Assembly (NCBI RefSeq): GCF_002939885.1
Contig: NZ_MDED01000003.1
Location: 180,071 to 244,070, forward strand
Direction: 5' to 3'
Length of the DNA: 64,000 bases
From: Xanthomonas cucurbitae
Lineage (GTDB): Bacteria > Pseudomonadota > Gammaproteobacteria > Xanthomonadales > Xanthomonadaceae
Shown: positions 1-10,678 of the stretch, piece after piece
Layout of the letters: each line of letters begins with the position of its first letter
Numbering within the stretch: the stretch's first letter is position 1
Notes under the pieces: model-generated
The model's database searches: none
The model's input: the letters and a program-made list of their open reading frames with translations, nothing else
What the model was told of the DNA's origin: nothing
Made by a program: the position numbers and the translations under genes

Positions 1-38
1 AAGCGAGAGTGGCAGCCAACCCGGCTGCCCTTCAACGA

Positions 39-500
39 CTACAAGCAAGCTCTAGCCCAAGCATCAGCGATGTTGTCCCGCCCCTCAAGGATCACGCTCT
101 TGCCGCCCGAAACGAAGCGCCGAAAGCCGGTGTACCCGCCGAGCTCGTTCTTGCCGTTGACCCGGCCGCAGACGACAACACCGAACTCCTCGGTGTAGTT
201 GGCGCGCACCTCCTTGAACTGTGCGGCGTCCGGGTCCTTCAGCTCGGCCCTCACAGCGCGCTCGGCCGCCACGATCATCTCAGCGCCGAACCACTTCTCG
301 TGCTGCGCTTTCTTCTCCGCTACCGTCAGCGGGCGCTCCGGCTCTGGCTTCGACACTTCTGCCTGCTGGGCTTGCTTCTGCGGCGCTTCGGCCACTACGG
401 CAGGCGTGGAGGCATCTGCAGGCTCGCTGCGCGGCACCAGCCCTGACCCGATCCAGGCCAGGACAACAAGGACGACTAGTAGAACCCCTACGCGCTTCAT
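39..500 (-). CDS. Hypothetical membrane-anchored protein (island edge)
   Basis: A 153-residue protein of unknown function. Residues 4-22 form one strongly hydrophobic segment, either a signal anchor or an uncleaved signal; no lipobox Cys is present, so it is not an obvious lipoprotein. After a charged linker (about 30-65) comes a small C-terminal domain with a DPDAAQF stretch and a VCGRVNGKNELGGYTGF core. From memory, that Cys-Gly-x-Val-Asn-x-Lys-Asn...GGY-x-GF pattern recurs in small proteins on phages and integrative elements, but I cannot name the family. It is divergently transcribed from the XRE regulator at 588, with a perfect dyad between them, so it may be that regulator's target. It sits on the 3' side of tRNA-Thr, the usual integration side. 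Confidence 0.6.
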   Translation of the reverse strand: MKRVGVLLVVLVVLAWIGSGLVPRSEPADASTPAVVAEAPQKQAQQAEVSKPEPERPLTVAEKKAQHEKWFGAEMIVAAERAVRAELKDPDAAQFKEVRANYTEEFGVVVCGRVNGKNELGGYTGFRRFVSGGKSVILEGRDNIADAWARACL

Positions 501-522
501 GTGCTTCCCTTCGGCTTTGATG

Positions 523-543
523 AATAGTCCATTTTGGACTATT
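523..543. promoter_or_regulatory. Perfect 9-bp dyad, candidate XRE operator
   Basis: AATAGTCCA and TGGACTATT are perfect inverted repeats separated by TTT, in the 87-base gap between two divergent genes. The GGACTA/TAGTCC half-sites resemble operators of small XRE/controller-type repressors. Placement suggests autoregulation by the XRE protein and co-control of the minus-strand gene; this is inference. Confidence 0.5.
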
Positions 544-587
544 CCAATCCGAACTTTAGCGTGTGATGACCATCAAGTCATCGCACG

Positions 588-878
588 ATGCCTCAATCGA
601 CGCACAACTCCGACTACCAGCTTCTGCTAGCCGTTCTCAAAGCGGCTCGTAAGCGTGCGGGAGTGTCGCAGGTCGATTTGGCTAGCCGCTTGGGCAACAC
701 ACAGACTTTCGTCTCGAAGTGCGAGCGCGGTGAGCGTCGCATTGACGCCGTGGAGCTGGTCGAGTTCGCCGAAGCACTGGGAATTGCACCGCAAAACCTA
801 CTTGCCGAGTATCTAGAACAGCGCGGCGGCTCGTCTTCAGCGAAGGCGCGCAAAGGCAAGAAGTCGCACGGGAACTGA
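588..878 (+). CDS. XRE-family helix-turn-helix regulator
   Basis: A 96-residue single-domain DNA-binding protein. Residues 11-70 form a Cro/C1-type HTH: an A-x-R-x-x-AGVSQ-x-x-LA entry helix, a turn, and a recognition helix with TQTFVSKCERGERR, followed by a VELVEFAEALGI helix typical of the family. The tail from about residue 80 is Ser/Lys/Arg-rich and probably disordered. It has no ligand or peptidase domain, so it is a minimal repressor like those of prophages, integrative elements and restriction-modification control proteins. The dyad at 523-543 lies 45 bases upstream of the start and is the natural operator candidate. The upstream region is less G+C-rich than the core genome to the right, which fits mobile DNA. 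Confidence 0.8.
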   Translation: MPQSTHNSDYQLLLAVLKAARKRAGVSQVDLASRLGNTQTFVSKCERGERRIDAVELVEFAEALGIAPQNLLAEYLEQRGGSSSAKARKGKKSHGN

Positions 879-960
879 GCATTCGTGCTCAAACCGTGTT
901 CGTGCGCATCCCTGAAAAGCATTTAGGCCGCCCGAAGGCAGCCTAAGTGCTTGATGTACA

Positions 961-1036
961 TGGTGCCGGAAACAGGAGTCGAACCTGCGACCTACGCATT
1001 ACGAATGCGCCGCTCTACCAACTGAGCTATTCCGGC
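961..1036 (-). tRNA. tRNA-Thr (anticodon CGT)
   Basis: Read on the minus strand this is a 76-base cloverleaf. The acceptor stem GCCGGAA/TTCCGGC closes perfectly, the D-arm contains AGCTCAGTTGGTAGAGC, and the anticodon loop TTCGTAA gives anticodon CGT (decodes ACG, Thr). The T-arm contains GGTTCGACTCC and CCA is encoded at 963-961. The 3' end faces the small accessory genes at 39-878, so this is a plausible attachment site for an integrated element extending off the left edge. Confidence 0.95.
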
Positions 1037-1120
1037 GAGCCGCCAATTGTAGGAGCGTGGACAGCGTGCGGTCAATCTCCAGCAACTGGCGCGCCGGCTG
1101 GCGGCACATACCTGCCCCGC

Positions 1121-2071
1121 TCAGCTGACCAGGCGCAGCCGCAGCTCCTTGGGCAATGCGAATACCATCGATTCCGGCTCGCCCTGCAGTTCGGAGACGC
1201 CCGCCGCGCCGAGCTCGCGCAGCCGCGCCAGCACGCCATCGACCAGCACCTGTGGCGCCGAGGCGCCGGCGGTCAGGCCAATGTGCTGCTTGCCGACGAT
1301 CCAGGCCGGATCGATCTCGCTGGCGTTGTCGATCAGGTACGACTCCACCCCGTCGCGCCGGGCCAGCTCGCTCAGGCGATTGGAATTGGAGCTGTTGGGC
1401 GAGCCCACCACCAGCACCAGATCGCACTGCCGCGCCAGGTCGCGCACCGCATCCTGGCGGTTCTGGGTGGCATAGCAGATGTCGTCGTGCCGCGGCCCCT
1501 GCATGGCCGGATAGCGCGCACGCAACGCCTCGATGATGCCCATGGTGTCGTCCACCGACAGCGTGGTCTGGGTGGTGTAGGCAAGATTGTCCGGCTGGTC
1601 GATCTGCAGCGTGGCGACCTGCTCGATGTCTTCCACCAGATAGATCTTGCCGGCGCCGCGTTCGCGGCTCCACTGCCCCATCGTGCCTTCCACTTCCGGA
1701 TGCCCGGCGTGGCCGATCAGCACCACGTCGCGGCCGGCCCGGCAATGCCGCGCCACCTCGAAATGCACCTTGGTGACCAGCGGGCAGGTGGCGTCGAACA
1801 CCTTCAGCCCACGCCGCTCGGCCTCCTGGCGCACCGCCTGCGAGACGCCGTGCGCGCTGAAGATCACCGTGGCCGCATCTGGTACTTCGTCCAGTTCCTC
1901 GACGAAGATCGCGCCGCGTTCCTTGAGATCGTCAACTACAAAACGGTTGTGCACCACTTCGTGCCGTACGTAGATCGGCGCGCCCAGCGTCTCGATCGCA
2001 CGCTTGACGATCTCGATCGCGCGATCGACACCGGCACAGAAACCGCGGGGATTGGCGAGCAGGACGTCCAT
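1121..2071 (-). CDS. ispH: 4-hydroxy-3-methylbut-2-enyl diphosphate reductase
   Basis: IspH (LytB) carries out the last step of the MEP isoprenoid pathway, reducing HMBPP to IPP and DMAPP with a [4Fe-4S] cluster. The 316-residue product starts [14 protein letters not shown]. The three cluster cysteines are visible at about 12 (GFCAG), 96 ([11 protein letters not shown]) and 199 ([11 protein letters not shown]); the substrate-binding histidines fall in RHEVVHN and SAHGV, and [10 protein letters not shown] is family-typical. I chose the ATG at 2071 because E. coli IspH aligns from there; an ATG nine bases upstream (2080) is possible, and neither has a clear Shine-Dalgarno. It is the last gene of the minus-strand ribF-ileS-lspA-ispH series, separated from lspA by a small hairpin and a repeat. 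Confidence 0.96.
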   Translation of the reverse strand: MDVLLANPRGFCAGVDRAIEIVKRAIETLGAPIYVRHEVVHNRFVVDDLKERGAIFVEELDEVPDAATVIFSAHGVSQAVRQEAERRGLKVFDATCPLVTKVHFEVARHCRAGRDVVLIGHAGHPEVEGTMGQWSRERGAGKIYLVEDIEQVATLQIDQPDNLAYTTQTTLSVDDTMGIIEALRARYPAMQGPRHDDICYATQNRQDAVRDLARQCDLVLVVGSPNSSNSNRLSELARRDGVESYLIDNASEIDPAWIVGKQHIGLTAGASAPQVLVDGVLARLRELGAAGVSELQGEPESMVFALPKELRLRLVS

Positions 2072-2118
2072 GACGGGCATTCTACGGCAATGGGGAAGTG
2101 GGATCGGCTGGAATGATA

Positions 2119-2137
2119 GAAGCCGGCAACCGGCTTC
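2119..2137. terminator. Hairpin at the lspA stop codon
   Basis: GAAGCCGG and CCGGCTTC form a perfect 8-bp stem with a CAA loop, overlapping the lspA stop at 2136-2138. There is no T-run on either strand, so it may be a weak terminator or processing signal between lspA and ispH rather than a full intrinsic terminator. Confidence 0.35.
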
Positions 2138-2654
2138 AGCCTCGATTCCCGATTCCCGGTTCCCGATTCCCGTGCTTGTCGAACAGACCGAACACGGCGA
2201 TTCCGATGGCGCCCCCCACGATCGCCGAATCGGCGATGTTGAAGGACGGCCAGGTGTGGCTGCCGATGTACCACTGGATGAAATCGACCACGTGGCCGTG
2301 CATCAGCCGGTCGATCACGTTACCGATCGCCCCGCCGATCACCAGCGCGTACGGCAGTGCGCTGCGCCAATCCGCGCGCGCGGTGCGCGACAGCCAGAAG
2401 GCAAGCAGGCCGCTGATGCCCACCGCCAGCGCGGTGAAGAACCACAGCTGCCAGCCGCCGGCATCGCTCAGAAAACTGAAGGCCGCACCGGTGTTGTAGG
2501 TGCGGTACCAGTTCCAAAAACCCTCGATGACCGGCACCGGCGTGTACTCAGGCAGGCTGGACAGCACCCAGGCCTTGCTCCATTGGTCCAGCCCGATCAC
2601 CACGGCCGACAGCAACAGCCAGATCAATGCGGAGGGTTTAGGTCTTGCGGTCAT
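2136..2654 (-). CDS. lspA: Lipoprotein signal peptidase (signal peptidase II)
   Basis: LspA is the inner-membrane aspartyl protease that removes signal peptides from prolipoproteins after Lgt acylation. The 172-residue protein has four hydrophobic segments (about 9-25, 68-88, 100-113, 140-157) and both catalytic motifs: GNVIDR with Asp115 and FNIADS with Asp142, plus HVVDFIQW. Residues 161-172 ([12 protein letters not shown]) are encoded by a dispersed repeat that has run into the gene end, so this tail is probably dispensable and variable between strains. It lies between ileS and ispH, the classical arrangement, but a REP-like cluster of about 100 bases separates it from ileS, which argues for partly independent expression. 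Confidence 0.95.
   Translation of the reverse strand: MTARPKPSALIWLLLSAVVIGLDQWSKAWVLSSLPEYTPVPVIEGFWNWYRTYNTGAAFSFLSDAGGWQLWFFTALAVGISGLLAFWLSRTARADWRSALPYALVIGGAIGNVIDRLMHGHVVDFIQWYIGSHTWPSFNIADSAIVGGAIGIAVFGLFDKHGNREPGIGNRG
2143..2172. repeat. CGATTCCC-type tandem heptamer repeat
   Basis: Four near-identical copies of (C/G)GATTCCC stand in tandem. The same motif recurs, in either orientation, near 10178-10206, 10289-10316 and 20249-20275. Here it lies inside the 3' end of lspA and encodes the odd C-terminal residues [11 protein letters not shown]. It is a dispersed intergenic repeat of the kind common in xanthomonad genomes. Confidence 0.6.
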
Positions 2655-2770
2655 GAAATCACCTTAGGTGGTGCGACTCCCGGGGTCGGGAGACGCTGGC
2701 CGACGGGCACATCGGCAGGCAGCGCCGGATGCGCCAAGTACGGCCCTCATCCGGCGCTGCGCGCCACCTT

Positions 2771-2880
2771 CTCCCGCTTGCGGGAGAAGGAGTATTGGAA
2801 CCGACTCCCGCTTGCGGGAGAAGGAGTATTGGAACGGACTCCCGCTTGCGGGAGAAGGAGTATTGGAACCGACTCCCGCA
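2771..2880. repeat. Three tandem 34-bp REP-like units
   Basis: Units at 2771-2804, 2805-2838 and 2839-2872 are identical except for one base at 2836, followed by an 8-base partial copy. Each begins with the palindrome CTCCCGC-TT-GCGGGAG. The preceding 20 bases (CCTCATCCGGCGCTGCGCGCCACC) look like the head of a classic REP element. The array lies between the ileS stop and the lspA start, both minus strand. It may stabilise or attenuate the ileS-lspA transcript. Confidence 0.8.
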
Positions 2881-2889
2881 ATCAATCCA

Positions 2890-5721
2890 TCAGAACCAAC
2901 GACGGTTCTCGCCGGGGCCTTCAATGTTGCTGACGCAGCGGCTGCACAGCTCCGGATGCCGCAGGTCGCTGCCCACGCTGGCCTGGTGGTGCCAGCAGCG
3001 CACGCACTTGGACTTGGTGGTCGGCTGTGCACTGACGAAGATGTCGTCGGTGCTGGCCGCAGTCACGGTCACATCGCCACTGATGAACAGGAAGCGCAAT
3101 TCCTGGCTCAGCGGCTGCCAGCGCGCGGCGGTCTGCGCATCGGCGGCCACGGTGATCTCCGCTTCCAGTGCCGCGCCGATGGCGCCATTGGCACGCATCG
3201 GCTCCAGCACCTTGGCCACCTGCTCGCGCAGGGCCAGCAGCTTGTCGAAGTCCGCACTGGTCAAGGCGGCATCGGCCGGCAACGGCGCCAGGCCGTCGTA
3301 CCAGGTGGCAAACAGCACGTTGCCGGCATGCTCGCCCGGCAGATAGGCCCATAGCTCGTCGGCGGTGAAGCTCAGCACCGGCGCAACCCAGCGCACAAAC
3401 GCCTCGGCCACGTGATACATCGCGCTCTGCGCCGAACGCCGTCCGCGCGAATCCTCGGCCATCGTGTACAGACGGTCCTTGGTGACGTCCAGGTACAGCG
3501 AGCCCAGGTCCACGCTGCAGAAGTTCAGCAGTGCCTGCACGATCTCGGCGAAGTCGTAGCGCGCGTAGGCGGCCACGATCTTTTCCTGCAGTTCGTATGC
3601 GCGATGCACGATCCAGCGGTCCAGCAGCACCATGTCCTCCAGCGCCACCAGGTGCTGGCGTGGATCGAAGCCATGCAGGTTGCCGAGCAAAAACCGCGCG
3701 GTATTGCGCAGACGACGATACGCATCGGCATTGCGCTTGAGGATTTCCTGCGACAGCGACATCTCGTTGCTGTAGTCGGCCGAAGCGATCCACAGGCGCA
3801 GGATGTCCGCGCCCAGGGTCTTCATGATGTCCTGCGGCTCGATCCCGTTGCCCAACGACTTGGACATCTTGCGGCCGTGCTCGTCTACGGTGAAGCCGTG
3901 GGTCAGGCACTGCTTGTACGGTGCCGCCTTGTCCATCGCCACGCCGGTCAACAGCGAGGACTGGAACCAGCCGCGATGCTGGTCCGAGCCTTCCAGGTAG
4001 AGGTCGGCCGGCTTGGGCAGGCCGCGGTCCACCAGCACTGCCTCGTGGGTGACGCCGGAATCGAACCACACATCCAAGATGTCGGTGATCTTGTCGTAGT
4101 CGGCGGCCTCCTCGCCCAGCAGCTCGGCCGCGTCCAGCGTGTACCACACGTCCACACCGCCCTGCTCCACCCGGTCAGCCACCTGGCGCAGTAGTTCGGT
4201 GCTGCGCGGATGCGGCTCGCCGGTTTCGCGGTGCACGAACAGCGCGATCGGCACGCCCCAGGTGCGCTGGCGCGAAATGGTCCAGTCCGGGCGGCCCTCG
4301 ACCATCCCGGCGATGCGCGCCTGGCCCCAGGACGGATACCAGGTCACGCCTTCGATGGCCTTGAGCGCATCGGCACGCAAACCGGCCTTTTCCATCGAGA
4401 AAAACCACTGCGGCGTGGCGCGGAAGGCGATCGGCGTCTTGTGGCGCCAGCAGTGCGGGTAGCTGTGCTCCATCTTGCTCGCCGCCAGCACCACACCGGT
4501 GTCGCGCAAGGCCTCGATGATGATCTCGTTGGCCTTCCAGATATGCAGCCCGGCCAGCACGGTGTCGCCCAGCGGCGGGGTCGACGGCAGGTACACGCCG
4601 CGCCCGTCCACCGGGTTGATCTGCGCGGCGCCATAGCGCTCCAGCAGGCCGTACTGCTTGGACACCTGGTAGTCCTCCTGGCCATGGCCAGGCGCGGTGT
4701 GCACGGCACCGGTGCCGTCCTCGGCCGACACGTGGTCGCCCAGCAGCAGCGGGATCTCGCGCTCGGCATAGAACGGGTGCGCCAGCAGCAGTTGCTCCAG
4801 CGCCGCACCCTTGGCATGGCCATGCACCACGACCTCGTCCACGCCGTAGCGGGCCAGCGCCTTGGCCGCCAGCGCCTCGGCCACCACCAGCCAGCGCGGC
4901 TGGCCGCGATCGACCGGGCCTTGAACCAGCACATAATCCAGCTCCGCACCCAGACTCACCGCCAGCGAGGCCGGCAGCGTCCAGGGCGTGGTGGTCCAGA
5001 TCGGCACCGCCACACCCACGCCGGCCGGCAAGCGCGCGCCGAAGGCAGCAGCCATAGCCGCCGGATCACGCGCCGGATAGGCGATATCCACCGTCGGCGA
5101 CACCTTGTCGGCATATTCGATCTCGGCCTCGGCCAGCGCCGAACCGCAGTCGAAGCACCAGTGCACCGGCTTCACGCCACGGGTGAGGTGGCCGTTGTCG
5201 ACGATCTTCGCCAGCGCACGGATCTCGTTGGCTTCGAAGTGGAAATCCAGCGTCTTGTACGGGTTGTCCCAATCGCCGATCACACCCAATCGCTTGAAGT
5301 CGCGGCGCTGCAGATCGATCTGCTCGGTCGCGTATTCGCGGCACTTCTGCCGGAACTGCGCAGCATCGAGCTTGACGCCGACCTTGCCGTACTTCTTTTC
5401 GATCGCGATCTCGATCGGCAGGCCATGGCAATCCCAGCCCGGGATAAACGGCGCATCGAAGCCAGCCAGATACTTGGACTTGACGATGATGTCCTTGAGG
5501 ATCTTGTTGACCGCATGGCCGAGGTGGATCTGGCCGTTGGCATACGGCGGGCCATCGTGCAGCACGAACAGCGGGCGCCCGGCCGCGTTGGCGCGCAGCT
5601 GCGCATACAGCCCCTCGCGCTCCCAGCGGTCCAGCATCGCCGGCTCGCGCTTGGGCAGGTCGCCGCGCATCGGAAATTCCGTCGCAGGCAGATGGAGAGT
5701 GGCTTTGTAGTCTTGGGTCAC
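2890..5721 (-). CDS. ileS: Isoleucyl-tRNA synthetase
   Basis: A 943-residue cytosolic class I aminoacyl-tRNA synthetase, normal length for bacterial IleRS. The HIGH signature is HLGH at about residue 66 in [17 protein letters not shown], and the KMSKS loop is present in [17 protein letters not shown]. The editing (CP1) domain lies between them, with TTTPWTLPA and an [14 protein letters not shown] stretch. The C-terminus carries a four-cysteine zinc ribbon (CVRCWHH...[10 protein letters not shown]), as in E. coli IleRS. It follows ribF by 12 bases and is probably co-transcribed with it. Confidence 0.98.
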   Translation of the reverse strand: MTQDYKATLHLPATEFPMRGDLPKREPAMLDRWEREGLYAQLRANAAGRPLFVLHDGPPYANGQIHLGHAVNKILKDIIVKSKYLAGFDAPFIPGWDCHGLPIEIAIEKKYGKVGVKLDAAQFRQKCREYATEQIDLQRRDFKRLGVIGDWDNPYKTLDFHFEANEIRALAKIVDNGHLTRGVKPVHWCFDCGSALAEAEIEYADKVSPTVDIAYPARDPAAMAAAFGARLPAGVGVAVPIWTTTPWTLPASLAVSLGAELDYVLVQGPVDRGQPRWLVVAEALAAKALARYGVDEVVVHGHAKGAALEQLLLAHPFYAEREIPLLLGDHVSAEDGTGAVHTAPGHGQEDYQVSKQYGLLERYGAAQINPVDGRGVYLPSTPPLGDTVLAGLHIWKANEIIIEALRDTGVVLAASKMEHSYPHCWRHKTPIAFRATPQWFFSMEKAGLRADALKAIEGVTWYPSWGQARIAGMVEGRPDWTISRQRTWGVPIALFVHRETGEPHPRSTELLRQVADRVEQGGVDVWYTLDAAELLGEEAADYDKITDILDVWFDSGVTHEAVLVDRGLPKPADLYLEGSDQHRGWFQSSLLTGVAMDKAAPYKQCLTHGFTVDEHGRKMSKSLGNGIEPQDIMKTLGADILRLWIASADYSNEMSLSQEILKRNADAYRRLRNTARFLLGNLHGFDPRQHLVALEDMVLLDRWIVHRAYELQEKIVAAYARYDFAEIVQALLNFCSVDLGSLYLDVTKDRLYTMAEDSRGRRSAQSAMYHVAEAFVRWVAPVLSFTADELWAYLPGEHAGNVLFATWYDGLAPLPADAALTSADFDKLLALREQVAKVLEPMRANGAIGAALEAEITVAADAQTAARWQPLSQELRFLFISGDVTVTAASTDDIFVSAQPTTKSKCVRCWHHQASVGSDLRHPELCSRCVSNIEGPGENRRWF

Positions 5722-5733
5722 AGGAATCTACCG

Positions 5734-6738
5734 TTACGCTGCGTTGTCTGGAGTGTCGGCACGTGTGCGTGCAGACGCTTGTGGATGGCTCACGGGTGTT
5801 GCAGAAGGCGCATGCTCAAGCAACACGGCACGCGCCTGTTCGGCATCGCGATGCATCTGCACGGTCAGCGCCTCCAGGCCATCGAACTTTTCCTCGTCGC
5901 GCAGCTTGGCGACGAATTCGACCTCCAGATGCCGGCCATACAGATCGCCCTGAAAATCGAACAGATGCGCCTCCAGCAGCGGCTCCACGCCAGCCACGGT
6001 CGGCCGCGTGCCGAAGCTGGACACCGATGGCCATGGCTGCGCGGCCACGCCATGCACCCAGGTTGCATAGATGCCCGACAGCGCCGGCGTGCGCGAAAAC
6101 CGCAGATTCGCAGTGGGATACCCCAGCGTGCGCCCCAGCTGTTTGCCGCGCACCACCCGTCCTCCGATGGCATACGGGCGGCCGAGCAGATCGGCGGCAT
6201 GCGCAAACTCGCCTGTCACCAGCAGCTCGCGGATGCGCGTGGCGGAAATGCGCTCGCCATGCAGATGCACCGGCGCGATCTCCCCGGCCGCAAATCCGTG
6301 CTGTTCGCCCAGGGTGCGCAGCAAGGCGATGTCGCCGCCGCGGCGATGGCCAAAACGGAACTCCGGGCCAATCCATACCTCGCGGGCGCAGAGCCGGCCA
6401 ACCAGCGCCAGGCGCACGAAATCCTCGGCACTCATCGCCGACAGGTGGCCATCGAAGCGGATCAGGCCCACGCTGTCGGCGCCGAAGCCGAGCAAGCCTT
6501 CGATCTTGGCGCGTGCCAGGGTCAGCCGCGGCGGCGGAGCGGCCGGGGCGAAGAACTCGCGCGGCAATGGCTCGAAACTCAACGCCACCGCCGGCACGCC
6601 CAGCGCGCGCGCGCGGTCAACTGCGTGTTGCACCAATGCCCGATGCCCCAGGTGCAGGCCATCGAAGGCGCCGATGCAGACCACGCTTCCGTGCGGGAAC
6701 AGCGTCCCGCCCTCGACGTCTCTAAACAGCCTGCTCAT
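5734..6738 (-). CDS. ribF: Bifunctional riboflavin kinase / FMN adenylyltransferase
   Basis: RibF phosphorylates riboflavin to FMN and adenylates FMN to FAD. The N-terminal adenylyltransferase half shows the nucleotidyltransferase signature GAFDGLHLGHRAL and the ISATRIRELL motif; the C-terminal kinase barrel shows GRTLGYPTANL and a VEFVAKLRDEEKFDGLEAL end. I start it at the ATG at 6738 (MSRLFRDVEGG), preceded by GAGGA, giving 334 residues. An upstream in-frame ATG at 6831 would add 31 unlikely residues. The C-terminal tail from about residue 310 is Ala/Pro-rich and not conserved. Twelve bases separate it from ileS. Confidence 0.95.
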   Translation of the reverse strand: MSRLFRDVEGGTLFPHGSVVCIGAFDGLHLGHRALVQHAVDRARALGVPAVALSFEPLPREFFAPAAPPPRLTLARAKIEGLLGFGADSVGLIRFDGHLSAMSAEDFVRLALVGRLCAREVWIGPEFRFGHRRGGDIALLRTLGEQHGFAAGEIAPVHLHGERISATRIRELLVTGEFAHAADLLGRPYAIGGRVVRGKQLGRTLGYPTANLRFSRTPALSGIYATWVHGVAAQPWPSVSSFGTRPTVAGVEPLLEAHLFDFQGDLYGRHLEVEFVAKLRDEEKFDGLEALTVQMHRDAEQARAVLLEHAPSATPVSHPQASARTRADTPDNAA

Positions 6739-7031
6739 TCCTCGATCCAAACAGATGCCGGCCTGTGGCCGACCCTCGTTGATGCATAACGCGTAAGTAT
6801 AGCCGTGCCTGTCAACCCGCATGGCCCGCACCGAGCACGCCAGCGCTTACCGGCACGACGCCGAGCCGGCCCTCAGCAGGCACCGCGCAGGCAGGCGTCG
6901 GCTGGCAACCGACCGTCGGCCGTCACCGTCGGCACGCACTACAGTGGACTTTCCACGCCTGCACGGTCCTTGCCGACTCCAGATCCAGGCAGCATTCGCC
7001 CAGGAATCACCGCAGAACTCGAAATCCACAC
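6739..7031. other. Gene-free spacer between murJ and ribF
   Basis: About 290 bases with no supported gene on either strand. It should hold the ribF-ileS promoter; I see no convincing -35/-10 pair and no T-tailed hairpin for murJ. Short open frames here lack starts with ribosome sites and family features. Confidence 0.5.
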
Positions 7032-8651
7032 TCAGCTCTCGCGCAGATGCCGTGGCCGCAAGCCCAGCGCCAGCTGCGCCATCACGTAGGTGAGCCCGCC
7101 ACTGCCAACCAGCACCGCCAGCCAACCGATCCGCTGCCATTTGTCCATCCCGGTGAACGACGGCAACCACCACAACAGGCCCAACAGCACCACGCCCATC
7201 GCCGCACACGCCAGCGCCAGACGCAGCACATAGCCGCCCCAGCCCGGCCGGCGCTGGTACACGCCAGATTTGCCCAGCCAATACCACAGCAACCCCAGGT
7301 TGAGATAGCTCGACAGCGCACTGGCAATTCCCAGCGCCAGGTGCAGCCCCGGCTGCTTGCCCAGCGCCTGCATCACGCCCTGCGCCTTGAGCTCGGGCGG
7401 CACCATGAGCTGGTACAGCACTGCCAGCAACACGACGTTGAAGACCATATTGGCTACCAGCGCCGCCACGCCGGCGCGCACCGGGGTGCGGGTATCCTGG
7501 CGCGCATAGAACGCCGGCAGCACCACCTTGAGCATCGCGTACGCCGGCAGGCCGAAGCTCAGCCCGTACACCGACATCGCCGTCATCCGGGTATCGAAGG
7601 CAGTGAACTGGCGGTACTGGAACAACGTTGCCACCAGCGGCTCGGCCAGCAACAACAACCCCAGCATCGCCGGCATGGCGATCAGCAAGGTGGTCCGGAA
7701 GCCCCAGTCCAGTGCGCCAGAAAACGCGGCGCGGTCGGTCTTGACGTGATGCCGCGCCAACGCCGGCAGGATCACCGTGCCCAATGCCACGCCAAACACG
7801 CCCAGCGGCAGCTCCAGGAAACGGTCGGCCAGCGACAGCCACGACTGCGAGCCGTCGATCAGCCTGGCGGCGATGACGGTGTCCAGCAGCAGGTTGATCT
7901 GCGCCACCGAAGAGCCGAACAGGGTCGGCACCATCAGGGTCAGCACCTTGCGTACGCCCGGATGCCGCCAGCCCCAGCGCGGCAGGGTCAACAGATGGAT
8001 GCCTTTGAGCGAAGGCAGCTGGAACAGCAACTGCAGCATGCCCGCCGCCAGCACCGCCCAGCCCAGCGCAAGGATCTGTTTCTCCGGCGTCCCGCCCAAC
8101 CGCGGCGCCAGCCACACCGCCCCGGCGATCATGCACAGGTTGAGGATCACCGGGGTCAGCGCCGGCATGGCGAACTTCTGGAAACTGTTGAGCGCCCCGC
8201 CAGCGAGCGCGGTCAGCGAGACGAACAGCAGGAACGGGAAGGTCAAACGAAACAGATCCACCAGCAGGCCATGCTTGGCCGGGTCCGTATCCACTCCACT
8301 GGAGAACAGCGTGGCCAGCTGCGGGGCGAAGATCAGTGCCAGCGCGGTGACCAGCAGCAGCACCCCGCCCAGGGTACCGGCCACGCGCGCCATCAGCTCG
8401 CGCAGCTCCGCATGCGGGCGGGTCTCCTTGACTTCGGTAAACACCGGCACAAAGGCAGTGGCGAAGGACCCTTCGGCAAATAGCCGACGCAGGAAATTGG
8501 GGACCCGGAAGGCCACCCAGAATGCATCGGTCACCGCATTGGTGCCGAACGTAGTGGTGATGACCTGGTCACGTACCAGCCCCAGCACCCGCGAGACCAT
8601 GGTCATGCTGCTGAACGAGAGCAGACCCCTCACCATGCGGGGTGTGCTCAT
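7032..8651 (-). CDS. murJ: Lipid II flippase MurJ (MviN)
   Basis: MurJ flips lipid II across the inner membrane for peptidoglycan synthesis (MOP superfamily). The 539-residue product has about 14 hydrophobic segments. It begins MSTPRMVRGLLSFSSMTMVSRVLGLVRD, with the conserved VSRVLGLVRDQ and a downstream RVPNFLRRLFAEGSF block that is diagnostic of MviN/MurJ. The start at 8651 has an AGAGGG ribosome site; an upstream ATG would add 26 residues without one. It is divergent from rpsT across about 100 bases, the same arrangement as in many gammaproteobacteria. Confidence 0.97.
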   Translation of the reverse strand: MSTPRMVRGLLSFSSMTMVSRVLGLVRDQVITTTFGTNAVTDAFWVAFRVPNFLRRLFAEGSFATAFVPVFTEVKETRPHAELRELMARVAGTLGGVLLLVTALALIFAPQLATLFSSGVDTDPAKHGLLVDLFRLTFPFLLFVSLTALAGGALNSFQKFAMPALTPVILNLCMIAGAVWLAPRLGGTPEKQILALGWAVLAAGMLQLLFQLPSLKGIHLLTLPRWGWRHPGVRKVLTLMVPTLFGSSVAQINLLLDTVIAARLIDGSQSWLSLADRFLELPLGVFGVALGTVILPALARHHVKTDRAAFSGALDWGFRTTLLIAMPAMLGLLLLAEPLVATLFQYRQFTAFDTRMTAMSVYGLSFGLPAYAMLKVVLPAFYARQDTRTPVRAGVAALVANMVFNVVLLAVLYQLMVPPELKAQGVMQALGKQPGLHLALGIASALSSYLNLGLLWYWLGKSGVYQRRPGWGGYVLRLALACAAMGVVLLGLLWWLPSFTGMDKWQRIGWLAVLVGSGGLTYVMAQLALGLRPRHLRES

Positions 8652-8675
8652 GGGTGATCCCTCTTGACAACTGAC

Positions 8676-8704
8676 TTGACGTACATATCTGGGTCCATCA
8701 TACT
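8676..8704 (+). promoter_or_regulatory. Sigma-70 promoter of rpsT
   Basis: TTGACG at 8676-8681 and CATACT at 8699-8704 with a 17-base spacer, 48 bases before the rpsT start. This is the best consensus promoter in the murJ-rpsT gap. Confidence 0.65.
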
Positions 8705-8752
8705 TTCGCGCTTGCTTTTTCCACCACACCGATTTTTCAGGAAACCACCACC

Positions 8753-9022
8753 GTGGCCAATATCAAGTCCGCCAAGAAGCGCGCCAAGCAGACCGTTGTG
8801 CGCAATGAGCGCAACACCGGACAGCGCTCGATGCTGCGCACCGCCGTCAAGAAGGTGATCAAGGCCCTTGACGCCAACGATGCTGCAGGCGCCGAAGCCG
8901 CTTTCGCCGTTGCACAGCCGATCCTCGACCGTTTCAGCGCCCGCGGCCTGATTCACAAGAACAAGGCTGCCCGTCACAAGAGCCGCCTGACCGCGCGCAT
9001 CAAGGCCATCAAGGCCGCGTAA
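8753..9022 (+). CDS. rpsT: 30S ribosomal protein S20
   Basis: S20 binds 16S rRNA and helps assemble the 30S subunit. The 89-residue product [21 protein letters not shown]... is highly basic and shows the family's helical repeat pattern throughout ([31 protein letters not shown]). The start is GTG, with AGGAAA about ten bases upstream. E. coli rpsT also uses a non-ATG start and is autoregulated through it, so the weak start may be functional. It is a single-gene unit with its own promoter and a strong terminator. Confidence 0.98.
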
Positions 9023-9070
9023 GCGATCAGCTGCAACGTCGCCGGAAGCCTGGCTTCCGGTGGCACAGAA

Positions 9071-9096
9071 AAACCCGGCCTTGGCCGGGTTTTTTG
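9071..9096 (+). terminator. Intrinsic terminator after rpsT
   Basis: AACCCGGCC-TT-GGCCGGGTT followed by a run of six T. It lies between the convergent rpsT and obgE. The A-run on the left side could also serve the minus-strand transcript. Confidence 0.85.
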
Positions 9097-9113
9097 TGTG
9101 TGCGTGTGCGCAC

Positions 9114-10666
<1,553 letters not shown>

Positions 10667-10678
10667 GACTGGTTCTCC

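Noticed and set aside
947..2116. 389-codon frame covering tRNA-Thr and ispH antisense
   Set aside because: It runs through a tRNA and opposite ispH, with no ribosome site or homologous motif.
2771..2880. Short CRISPR array
   Set aside because: The 34-bp units are directly contiguous with no unique spacers, and no cas genes are nearby.
4210..6789. 859-codon open frame opposite ileS and ribF
   Set aside because: It is the antisense shadow of two well-supported genes, with Arg/His/Gln-rich composition and no family motif.
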